From NCBI GenBank assembly GCA_963070105.1, contig OY718805.1, positions 434,001-498,000 on the forward strand: DNA of 64,000 nt. The letters are read 5' to 3'. A program made the translations under genes and the position numbers. The DNA comes from Litomosoides sigmodontis (Eukaryota; Nematoda; Chromadorea; Rhabditida; Onchocercidae). Each line of letters opens with the position of its first letter. The stretch's first letter is position 1. Positions 49,072 to 60,980 of this stretch are shown one piece after another. Under the pieces are notes generated by a model that was not told the origin of the DNA, did no database searches, and saw only the letters and a list, made by a program, of their open reading frames with translations.

Positions 49072-50900
49072 CTAAAATGTCGCGAAGTTGATGAGGTTCA
49101 GGACATAGTTTTACTTGCCTTAAAACTTCTTGACTTGAAACTTTAGAACTACTTTAGCATGGAAGTAATTAAGCAACTGAGTAGGTGAGAAATCAGATAT
49201 TAGAAGAATAAAGAAACATGTAAAATAAAATTAAATAACGTTGAAATAAAACGAAGCAAGCAAAAACTTAAAAATTGAATAAATAGGTCAGTGGCAAAAG
49301 AAAGTGTATCTGAGCAGGTCGAAACATGTAGCAGCAAGTATGAAGTAAATTTAATATCCTTGTAACAAAAATTCACCCTTTTTCATTTTTTGAAAAGCAA
49401 GAGAAACATGGAATTTTCCGACAAAGAAGCACCGAGTTGTGCGAAAAATTCCAAGCGAAATATTCTGATAATGCTGATGTCAGTCGCTGACGTCGTGCAA
49501 ACTGCACTGCAGATAATACAAGCGACCACATAAAAAATATCATCTGGATCCTGAAAAGGGTACTCTGATCATCAAAACAGTAGCTTCATATGCTCCGAAT
49601 GCAACATTTCTATGAAACCTAAAAAACAGCAGTTCCAAAAAATACTTCCACAGTATCCCTGAGAAGAACAATCTCGCAAAGCGCTGAATAATGTGCATGG
49701 ATATCAAAATCTTAAATATCCTTACTTCCAGTGATTTGTTTTTTCTTATACAACTCAGTAGATATCGAAGGTACCTACCTCCTTTCGGTGCACTCTCATG
49801 TCACAAATACTGAATTGAGGCGGTAGAGCTTAGCGATTACGACATGAAAAAATACTCCTATCTTACATAGCGTAATCTTGTGGGCGTGAAAGACAAAAAC
49901 TTAATGAAGCACTCTAATTTTAACCTCCATTATGCGAAGACGTTATTCGTAAAATTTGAAGCAACGGATGAACTGATTATGAATGTTATTCAGCAAAATA
50001 AGTGTTACAAGCGTTTTTTAAAAAAAAAATCAAATATAACTTCATTTCGTTAAATAAACATCTCACGGAATTAACGCACGAATGTTCAGACGCCGAGAGT
50101 GAGAGTTTAACAAAGCCAATAGGAAGTAACTTTAGAAAGTAATAAATATTACACACAAACGACTATTGAGGAAACAAACCCCGCTTTCTTCCTTTAATAT
50201 GTTGAGGTACAAAAATGAAATATCTGTTTGATATGGTTAGCATTAATCTCAAAAAAGGAAGTAGCTAACTTCTAGGGCAGACACAGCCGCTGTTTGGAAG
50301 AGCGGAAGAAAAATTAGGCCTTTTCTATGGAAAAGAAGGCAAGGGAGGCAGAGTGAAGGAACGGGCTCTACACATAATCAATACTCCAGCTTTTCCAAAG
50401 AAAATGATGTCTAACTATTAAAAAAGAAACAAGAAAAGGAAAAAGTAATGGATTTTCCGGTAAACTTTACTGCCCAATTTATCAAAACTCCAATGACGAA
50501 AGTAGAATATTTAACTCTTCCTAATAATATTTTTTAAACTTTACAATGCAGATGATAATTCACAAAATTGCTTGAAATTTTCGCATTTTCCAAAATTACT
50601 TTTTTAACGAGCCAATTGAATTCTTTTTCCTAAAAAATGTGGACTTTTTTCCTTTTCATGCTAAGCAAAGGTTCCTCACATCTAATTATCTAATTTCTGC
50701 CTCACGTAAAAAAAAGGAGTCACAATTAAAGAAAGCGAATTGAAAATTATACCTAAATTTTACCGTTAAAACCGTTTCCAAAAAGAAAAGCAACAAACAG
50801 CGAAAAAGCAAGCCTCAAAAATTAACTACTCGGATCGTTACGCTAATCCAACCATCTTTCTACATTAAACCAACTCTACTTGGAAGCGCTAACTTCCAAA
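49072..50900. other. Region upstream of hlcs
   Basis: Should hold the missing 5' end of hlcs, as its first seen exon starts with an incomplete codon. I found no exon with a donor of the right phase. Confidence 0.45.
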
Positions 50901-50915
50901 CAATAAACCTTTATA

Positions 50916-51090
50916 GCTTGGTACCACTACGACTTGCTCAGTTGCTTGACCTTCTTTTTCTAAACCATCTGCGCCTTCACCTCCATTATTACGTTAGACT
51001 ATGTAAGAATGCTTCTTCAGCAATTCATCAATATCAACACAATAGCGGTCATTTGTCGCAGAATATGAAAACCGAATGAAACAACGAATT
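50916..51090 (-). other. Coding-like block with an in-frame TAA
   Basis: After an acceptor (CTTTTCCAG), the minus strand reads SYSATNDRYCVDIDELLKKH then SYIV, a TAA at 50995-50993, and in the same frame NNGGEGADGLEKEGQATEQ followed by VVVVPSYK and a donor-like G|GTTTAT. Both halves look like protein. It lies between the wdr-3 poly(A) signal and hlcs. It could be a 5' exon of hlcs carrying a nonsense allele, a decayed exon, or a terminal exon of another gene. Not recognised. Confidence 0.3.
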
Positions 51091-51199
51091 CTGGAAAAGC
51101 AGCGGTTAAATTATCTGTGTATTTCTTTTGTGAAAAAATCCATGTTTCAACGGTTCTTAAAACCACTGTTCATCTTTTGATGATACTAGCAAAATGAAT

Positions 51200-51205
51200 T
51201 TTATT
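51200..51205 (-). other. Poly(A) signal of wdr-3
   Basis: AATAAA on the minus strand, 300 bases after the wdr-3 stop. Confidence 0.45.
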
Positions 51206-51504
51206 GGACAACAGAATTTAACAGTCCGGACAATGAAAAAAAAAACAAAGATCAAAATGACACACATTTGTATGCCATTTCAACGATAAGAAAAAAAAAG
51301 ATTTCAAAAAATTCAATAAACTCTTTTTCTTGAGATGGTAATCAAAAATTTCTTTTTTCACCCGAAAATTAATAACAACATAAACAGAAGATACCATTTC
51401 CTGATTATTTCCGCACTCAGTAAGGTGGAACTTAACAAAACCACGTGATCAAGAAAAGCAAAATTCAAATATGGGGACGCACACAATCTTCAGACAATAA
51501 AACG

Positions 51505-54500
51505 TTAAGTAAAAACTTTGGTCAGAGTTTTCCTTGATTTCTTTTTCGTTTTCTTCTCTAATTCAGAAAAATCCGCAAAAAGTTTTACTTCAGATTGTTC
51601 TTCCACTTCTTTTTGAAATAGTCTCAAAGCTGCCAGATTAAAACCACAAATGTCCTGGAAATCAGTAACTTGAATTAGGCACTTAACTAGTGACTTCCAT
51701 TTTCAAAATTATAAACACGGCTGTTTGCCACAATTATAAAATTTGAGAAAAAACTGTAAAAAAATTTCATCCCCTGTTTTTAGAATACATCATTACATGA
51801 ATAATTTTAAAAAAGTGAAAAATTAATTAACCCGTAAATCATCCAGCCCCCGCGGAACCTTTCGACATAAATCATCGATCAGAGTTATCAAATCAGTTTG
51901 TGTTATAAGATGATTATGATGAATTCTGAAAAATAAGAAACACGGATAAAGCATTGAAGAAAATTTGTAAAAATAAATGCATCAAATATTTTAATAAATG
52001 CTCAACTGCTAATTTGCTAGAGAAATATATGAATAATTGAAACACCGTGACCGCTAATATATATTTTTACATGTAGATGTAGATTATCCAATATCATCGT
52101 ATTTTGATGATGTTAACCATTTTTGATAATTGAAATATGAATAGAAATACATATAAGTCAAATGAACAGTTACAACATTATTAATACAACGAAACATAAG
52201 CACAATGTCAAAAATCTCGCAATTATGCTATCTATTGTATGAGACTATAGGATCAAAGAATTTCTAACAACTCATGTTTTTTAAGAGATCTGGAGAAATT
52301 TTGTAAAAATTTTCTTTAAGTATGCCAGTATATAAATATAAATAAAGAAATAACAGATCAACTTATGAAAATAAACAGATAAGACAAGTAGGCAGACAAA
52401 CGGAAAACTTACTTTACAATGAAAACTAATACACGTGATGCCAATTCTGCTTTATAATGCTTTTCGATGCAAACACTAAGTGCCTTGATAATATCCGGAA
52501 CAAAACCGAATGGCACTAGTAATAAACTTTTTTCCAAATGACTGAAAGAACACAGTAATAGATTCCCAACTGCCTTTCAGTGCTTTGACAATTAAACAAA
52601 AAGAAGTCAGATAACCTTGATGGTATGCGCTGAATCACATCCAGTATGAAGTGGTCAAGTGATGCGCTTTGAAAGTACAATAACAGTGGATGTCTTCCAT
52701 GCTGCAAAAATAATAAAGCTATCAAAATGTAATCCTTTTCTCCTGAGCATATGTTAAACGCAATTAGAAATCAGCACAAAACACTAGTAAAAAAATTCAC
52801 CTTTGGGTCATCCAGCATAGCTATCCTCTCGTTTCGCACGATGTCTATCGCTTCAATAATGTCTTCAGTCTAAAAACATTCAGTTTTACGGAAGAAATAC
52901 TAATCGATGATAAGATATTCTTCTTCGAAAAGTAAAAAGAAAAACGAATTCTCTCTGAAATTCAAAGCGAATACTTTACGCAATATGGAAAAGCTAATGA
53001 ATAACAGTAAATTCTCCGAGATTTTATGTAAATTGTGCACAGAATATCATATAATCATGTAATACTGTCCAATCATATGATACTTTTAAGTTAAAATTTT
53101 TTATGACAGAATAAACAATAACTGAATTCGGCGACGAACATACGATAGTTAAATGAAACTGACCGATTTAATGCTTGAGAGACTTTTCTGAACCGCTATT
53201 TCGGCTTCGTTAATCTTTTCTTCTCCAGGCACAACATCATTCAACTGAATAAGACGTTTTTCGTATTCCTTCTCTCTCTCCATTGCTTCCTCTTCTTGAA
53301 GGACAATGATTTCTTCCGTCAGTTTCCATAACCGGATTGATTTATCGTGCGATGAAGAAATCTGAGAGAACACTTTAGAACTCAAAATTTAAATTCCAAA
53401 CCAATAATTCTTTAAAACGAAATTTCCAAAATTAATTGGAAATTTAGAGTTCCAATTTCTCTGTCTTCACTCAAGAACTTACAATACATTTTCCATTGCT
53501 CGTTTGTGCAAGAGCTCGAATTTCGGCCGAGTGTAATTTTAAAACCTGAATCCGTTCAAACTTCACCGCATCCCATTGCTTAATCAAACCATCTTTACCA
53601 GCTGACCACAGCAAATGTTCTTTGGGTGAAAATAAAACGCAAGTCACACTAAAAACTATCCAAAGTGACACAAATTAATTGCAAGTTCCAACAAATGCAA
53701 TATATAACATTACTGAATGTTTCGATGTGCACAATGAATTTTAAAACTAATTAAAATTCGAGCAATTCTGCTCAAGACAATTAAGAATTTAAGAAAAAGT
53801 TGAAAAGAAAGAAGGGAAGTGCAAAACAACATACACGTCATCGTGTGCATGAAACGACTTGTGGCAATCTCCAAAGTCCATTCCCCATATCTTGATGCTT
53901 TTATCGGCTGATCCAGTGGCAACTAATTTACTATCCTAAAGGTAAATCTAAAGTCAGAAAACTTAAAACTCCTTTTCAAGTATTGGGAAAGTCATGTGCC
54001 TGAGAAACTTGCCTTAGTGCAATATAAGATCTCAAATTAATGCTTCTCCAGTTCCAGTTCTTTTTTTTCAACTATAGAGCCTAGGAAATATAAAAATCCC
54101 AGGCTAGTTTTAAAGCTTAAATCTTATTACAGAAACATACATGTGAAATGTCGATAGCCGTAACAGGTAGCGCATGTCCATAAAGTGAAACAAAAAATTT
54201 GAGCGTGTCAACGAAATGAATGCATGCTGTGTTGTCTAAAAGTCCTACAGCAAGAAACCGTGAATCATTACTAGCAGTAACGCACAACGCTTCATCTGGC
54301 AGTTCCAATACGCGGCAAGACCTCACTGATAGGAGTTTTCTGAAAATTTTAGTCACAATACTTCAGCAAAATCCAGAGCGCCTAATTGTGATATCCTTTT
54401 GGGATAGTTGTACAAACTATAATATTTAAATAGAATTGACATTCTAAATATCATTTCCAGATGCTTTATATTTTGCTTTAAAAGGTGACGAATAATATAT

Positions 54501-57500
54501 AAAAAATACCGTACCTCGCTCCTTCACTGACTAATTCGTAACTCCAGTACCGGATCGCCTTGTCATTACCGCAGGAGATAAACCCTCCCTAAAAATAAGA
54601 AAAAATTCCACAACAACGATTTAATTATCTAAACGTTTACGTTTAAGCAAGCTTTAAAAGCCCGAAATTCCAAATCAGTCGAAGTCTTGTACCTTATCAG
54701 GTGTTGAAACAAGCTGCCAAATAGCTCCGCTATGGGCCTTTTTAACCATTTCAAGCATTTCATTCGTTGCTAATTCAAACAGGAACATATTGCCCTCCTA
54801 AAAATATTTGACCTTCCAAAAATTCCAAAAATTACAATTCTGAAAACATTAACAAAGTTTCAAGTCAAAGAGAGATAACAATGATTTCAAGTTATTGAAC
54901 ATAAACTAGCCTTTGTTGCTAAAATAACATGTTTATCGCCTGTAACAAACAGTGACGCGGTAATGTCCACCATTAACTCATCCTCTAAAGTATGCGAAAT
55001 CTACAAAACAACGGGGAGATTAAAATGCATTTAGGTTCGTTAAATATATAAAATATTTCAAGAGATTTTAAATCTAAATTGCTGAAAAAATTTCAACTTG
55101 CTTAAGAATTTTGAAAACCAAACAACCAAATTTTCTACCTTAAGACTGTGCAAGTTCCACACAATAGCTGACTCTCCACTTCCCGATACAAAGCCGAATC
55201 CACTCTCTGCAACTGCAAGGCACCGAACCTCCGTGCGATGACCTAACTGAAGCGAAAAATAAGTGCCATGAAATAAAATTAAACTGATTTGCTAAATTAT
55301 TACATATGCCACTTACCCGATTCAGATCAGCCAAATCGACAAACTGCACTTCGTTTGATTTGAAATTGACCAAGATTGCTTCGGACAGCACTGTATTTGT
55401 TGCGTAGAGCACATAAAACTGAAGTAAAGAAGAATATATCTAACTAATTATATACAATATTTTAACATCATAAAAAAGTAAGCAACTATTTTACTCAAGT
55501 TTATATGCAATAAGGTAAAATCAAAGCAAAAAACCCAAGCACAGGATACAGCGTAACTCACAATACCATTACCCGCATCAAACTTAAAGCCAGCAGCACA
55601 TTTTACCAATCATTTGATATTTACTTCCTCTAAGGTCGCCACCACTCAAAATAGCCAGCAGCAGACTCGGCTAGAACCGAAGAGTAAATTAAAAACTTTC
55701 TTTACTTGCCGATAATAAGAATACAACGAACTTGATATTGGCGTACTTCATCTCCACCTTGTTTTACAGCTGAACTAAAATCAACCCACTTCACTTTGCC
55801 GTTCGATTTGTATTCACCTATTTGTGAGATCGAAATGGTAACATCTTTTGCGATATCTCTTTCCGAAATTGCTTCTGCATTACCACTGCAATTGCCAATC
55901 AAAAGCCAATCAAAACTTGTTAGTATTATTCAAAAAATTTCTGACACTATCAATAATTCAATGTATCAAGAGAAAAACCCAAAATGACCGGTAGAAATAC
56001 TTCTCAGAGGACTTTTTTCGAGCCTTTCTAAGCTTCTTCATCAGGCGCTTCTGTGATTCATCATCGTCATAGACTCGAAAGATGTCAATGCTGCGCAAGG
56101 AACCCTAAACAACTTCCGGTTTCAATTTGTTTATAAAAAATTACGGAACATCAAAAGAATTTTTTAAGGTGCCCAGCGAGGATTGAGTACATATTGCGAG
56201 AAAAACCGAGCACTGAAACCTTCGTTTTTATAGCGCTTCTATTCATTACTCAAGTTCTTTTTACGCCGCAACTGCGGACAAAAATTCCCATTTAACATTT
56301 TGCCGGAATAACAAAATATCTGAAAACATAATCTTCGCAGACCATATCTCCCTTCCTTTGGAAGTACTCTAATTTTAAAACGAGCAGTGCCGTAAATTTA
56401 ATATTATTTCAACAGAAATCAGTTGCACACACTTACCACACATGCAACGAGTTTTTCATCCCTGCTAGCAGTAAGCTGAAGAGTTCGTCCTTTAGAGCGC
56501 CTTAGAATATGCCCCTTTTTCACACAACGCACAATGTTCTGGAAGAATAAAATCGAGTTTGTAGAAATAAAAATTTCCCTTAATTTAGAGAACCTCTATA
56601 GGTTTTCAAAATGATCAAAGTATTTCCATTTGTATATATTCTCTTCAAAAATATCCCCATTTAAAACCATTAAAATGCTCACATTTGCTTGTGTATCCTC
56701 ACTAAATTCAACTGCGTTTTCAACGGCTTTCAACCTTTTCGTCGATTTACTGTCCTCATCGTTCTCCTCCTCTTTTTCGAACCAATAAAGATTAAAGACT
56801 CGTAGCTCCAACTCTGCGGATCCAACGAGTAAGAAAGTATCGTTTTTGAGTAATGAAAACGTGTAAACCTTTAAGCATAAAAAGTGAAAAAAGGAAAAAC
56901 AACAAAAATAAAGCAATAACGTTATGCTCAGAATCGTTTTATCTCAAGAGTCAGTCGTAAGGTTTACAATAAATTTTCGGCCTAAACTGCTTTTCACAAT
57001 TTTAAGAACAAAAAAAAATAAGCAAAAGGAAGAAAGCTCATGCTATTGAAAATAATACCTCAGAATGGCAATCTGCTATAGTGAAGAAACAACTTTGTGA
57101 ATCTAAACTCCAGAACTTCACATAAGTATCTTTCGAGCTAAAAAACAAAAGTGTTGAAACAAACTGAAACACTCGAGAGCAAAGTAACAAAATTTTCAAC
57201 GCTTTAAGTTTTTTAAAAAATGACGCATAAAAAAGCGGCTAAAATGAAAGGATAAAAAATGCCTGCTAATAAGAAACCGTCCATTCAATGTAAATTGTAA
57301 GTGTGTTACAGAATTTTTATGTCCGTTCAAACGAAATAAGCCAGATTCATTTACGACATCCCAAATTACCACAGCTGAATCCTGCAATTACATGAGAGTA
57401 ATGCACTGCAATAAATAATACACGTCTAAAAATTAGAAGTATCGAAGTCCAAAACTGTTAAAGTTGAAAGAGATCATTAGAAATCTCATCTTAAATTTAG

Positions 57501-58815
57501 AATTCAAATTAAGACTAAAAAGTTCAAACACATGTCTCGAATTATCGGAAGAAATTTTTCGGTTGATATGCAGAACAAGTTAGTGCATCAGATGATCAGT
57601 GTTTTACATGTGTGTAAAACTGCTCAAATAGCGTGAATGTGGTTCAAGATTCTTTGTTATTCGCATAGAATTTTCAGAAAAGACAAAAAATAAATAAAAA
57701 AACATAAAATTAAAAAGTTGAAGATACCTTCCCACCCGTTGCCAGCATTAGACCATCTTTACTAAATGCAATGCAATTAACACCTGTTCTGTGCCCGGCA
57801 AAAGTGAGATATGTCGATCGATCTGAATTTTAGAAAATTTTATTTGAAATCACCTTTATAATGAGACTTTTCAATTTCTGCCAAATACTTGCAAAATATA
57901 ACTGCTCATTACACTGTAAAAATAAACTTTTTTGCTAAAAATAAAAAAATAAACTAAAAATAAACTTAAAAAGTTCTTTTGCTTATATGAAAACAGTCCC
58001 TGCTAAATGCAACACAAGAATTTCATATAACCTATAGAATTTATGCAGACGCTCATGGAAAAGGCATCAATATTATCATGAGACTAGCTACATAAATCCT
58101 CATAGCGTTGGCAATATCAGTACAGCATCAAAATAAGTGATTTCAAACCATCGCTTTTTCGATCGTACAATCTAACTGTTCCATCCACATAGCCAATAGC
58201 AAGGAACCGTCGATTTCCACTGAATTTAATGGCTGAAACGCACTTGTCGGACCCTCTGATCTCATCAACCTAAAACAGGAACTCTCGAATCAGTTTTCTG
58301 CAAAAATTCAAACACGATAATCAAAAAGCATACAGATCAAACTCTAAAGTTCATATTCAAGCAAAATTAAGAGAATCTACTTACTTTCTCTTAACTTGCA
58401 ACAATTAATAAGTGACAATTGCAAAAGAAAACTATCCAACCACTGAATAATTCACGAATTTTCTAGATTTTAGTTTTAAAAATTTTCTAAATTTTAATTT
58501 TAAGTTTCGAGTAGAACAAACCTCTACCTGAGAAATCTAGGTCTCAATTGTTCATGTTAATTTTTCACGAAAAACATCCCGAATTCCACGACATTTTTGT
58601 AGAATTCTAATTAAGTTCTCAAAATCAACTTGACAAGAAAGCGAAGAGCAGAAACTGACTTTTTCACCCAATTTCATATTATAAAAATGGACATTTTCGC
58701 ATGCCGACGTAGCGCAAATATTATCAGTGATAGCGGCAACAGTTCCACTGCTCGATGCTATCACATTACAGGTATCGTCGTGTGTATACCGTAAATACTG
58801 TTTGGTAAGTCCCAT
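51505..58815 (-). CDS. wdr-3: WDR3/UTP12, SSU processome WD40 protein
   Basis: Tandem-propeller protein of the UTP-B complex, needed for 18S rRNA maturation in the nucleolus. Twenty-three exons in transcript order: 58815-58660, 58269-58149, 57822-57728, 57381-57263, 57137-57059, 56868-56683, 56538-56437, 56104-56001, 55885-55732, 55418-55317, 55246-55139, 55000-54911, 54797-54693, 54588-54515, 54339-54141, 53935-53835, 53648-53483, 53361-53164, 52869-52801, 52701-52616, 52541-52413, 51925-51832, 51654-51505; the phases close at 928 residues (human 943). The start [10 protein letters not shown] is identical to human; repeats such as [31 protein letters not shown] and [11 protein letters not shown] follow; the C-terminal Utp12 domain ends in the basic tail [14 protein letters not shown]. 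Introns 4 (AG|GCATTT) and 12 (AAG|GCTAGT) need GC donors. A probable trans-splice acceptor ends two bases before the ATG. Confidence 0.97.
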
Positions 58816-58817
58816 TT

Positions 58818-58828
58818 CTGTAAGCTAC
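58818..58828 (-). promoter_or_regulatory. Probable spliced-leader acceptor of wdr-3
   Basis: On the minus strand GTAGCTTACAG ends two bases before the wdr-3 ATG; a second acceptor (ACTCAG) lies just upstream. Confidence 0.55.
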
Positions 58829-60980
58829 CTGAGTAGATGAGTACTTAAGTACACTTGGTAGTGTCTGGAATCAAGCTTCACAAAAATTCAGTTTTAATCA
58901 TCAACCGCTGGGTCAATTAAATAGCCGACATGTAAATCTAACTCTATTGATACAGTCCTAATTTAGTTCCAAAATTGTTTTCCTAAAACTGTGAAAGTAG
59001 GACAGATACCTCCAACCTCAGAAAAATAGGGTTCACTAATAACGACTCTGCAATTATGAAAATAGCACTAGTTAACAACCAGTTGAATGTAAGTCAACCG
59101 TTCACGTGAGACCCGACGTGATAGAAAAACTTGGAGAAGACCTAGTCCGAGCAGCAACCGTCAAATTGATCTCTAACAATGAGGAAACGTAGTTTACGCT
59201 TGCACGGTACTGCTTGAAAATCGAAATCCCACAATAAAAATATTCGTTTCCTGGAAGTGTTGCATATAGTGAGGAAGTTAAATTTTTTTGAAATTCCATT
59301 TAAAATTTGATGCAGAATAAAAATTTAAAGGTAATTCCGCCAGTTATTGCTTCTCTAACAGTTTGGCAGAGCGAATTGCAAAAATTTGCACATTGTGAAA
59401 TGTTTATGCAAAAAAATACTTCACAGTAGAAGATTCACGTTTATTTTGATCGTTTCAACTGCACTTTTCTCACTGCTTCCGAAACATATTCATCAAGTAG
59501 TTGCAATAATCTAAAAGTAAAGGCATTTAAAGGACAAGTGCACTTTTCTAAGAAATAATTACTGAAACATTTGTCGCATTATCCTCGTTATTTCCAACAA
59601 TAATGAATATTATGTTGGACAAATCCGAAATAAATGGTCAGAATTAGTTTGATAGAAAAATAATTCGTTATTGAGAGTCCATTGGTTTTGTCCTTTATCA
59701 CTTCAAGCATTGTTTACTTCATGAATATAATAAAGTTAACTCTGTTTTATTCGTTAAGAAGAAGGAACTGAAATGTGGGTATCCTGAAGAAGTAGAGGCA
59801 TCGGTAATAATTTTCCAGAAGTAGAATTCAGAAAGAATGGCATTATTAGATTAATTAAAAATTATGAAAAGAGGGTGAAAGTGAATTCAAGAACATTGCT
59901 TATTTCCTGAAATACCATTCATAGCATGAGACAGTCAAGTTAACTACTGGTATTCAAACTTATTTGCAGGAACATCATATTGCATTTAAATCATTCCGTA
60001 TCACTCCTCACACACACACACACACACACACGCACACACACATGCGCATCATCATAAGGCAAGATTTCCGGAATTCGGAGGCACAAGTGATATTTATCTT
60101 CCCAATCGTTCACTTGTATTTTCAAATTAGGAAATTTTCTAAAATTTCATTAAAAACGAAGCAGAAGTTATAAAAAGAATTTTAACAAAAATGTGCATGT
60201 AATATTAAAACTTATTTTTCTGATATGCAAATGACTTGATGGCATTTATTTCAAGTATAATTTTGTAAAAACAAGCGTCTGTGCTTTATTGTTGTATATA
60301 CATAAGTCACAGGTGGGTAGAATGAACACTGTGAATGAACAAACTAGAGCTTCCCATCAGGTCTCTGCGTATTTTAGTTGTTATGAAATGTTTAAATGTA
60401 AATTTTGGCAGTCAAAGCAATCTGAAAAAATTAAATAGCAAATTTTCACTTTTCTTATGAAAGTAGTTTCTCGTTTGATTGCGAGAGGTAAACAAAGATT
60501 CTTTTTACTTTTACTTACGATGCTTTACGCAAGGAAAATGCGCTGCGGTATACTCAGAGTTATTGAAGGACCATGAAAGATTCGTGATAATTGACCAGGC
60601 TCCTAAAAGACTGACAAAAATCAATAATCAAAGAAATTGTTGAGTTCGAGCCAAGCTGATGCCCTCTTCTACTTATAGTCACCATGTCTGAAAAGCTGAG
60701 TTAGCCAGCAAAGGGACTGTTGAATTATTTAGCTTAGTGCTCTTATTCATCTCATTCATTATTTAGCTTACTCCACTCGATAATATTACTGACAACTTTA
60801 GGGATTTGCTCATTATCAGTCTGTGCAAGTTAATTATTCCACTTCATTTTTCAACAATTATCAAACATAATTTTTGCTCATTGATTCAAAAAAAGTATTT
60901 TAACCCATTTAAAAATCTTCACTTTCAAAGTTTAGTACAAATTCAAATTTTATTGTAATTTGACATATAATTTACTCTAG
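58829..60980. other. Divergent intergenic region
   Basis: Between wdr-3 and the BTB gene. No exon supported apart from the missing 5' exons of the BTB gene, which should lie here. Confidence 0.5.
60009..60042 (+). repeat. (CA)n microsatellite
   Basis: About 17 CA units with one CG interruption; causes a spurious Thr-His frame. Confidence 0.97.

Noticed and set aside
54693..54797. Treating the 3' half of the WD40 gene as a separate gene
   Set aside because: All 23 exons join in phase and follow WDR3 from its first to its last residues.
59964..60173. Frame with a Thr-His repeat
   Set aside because: Product of the (CA)n microsatellite.
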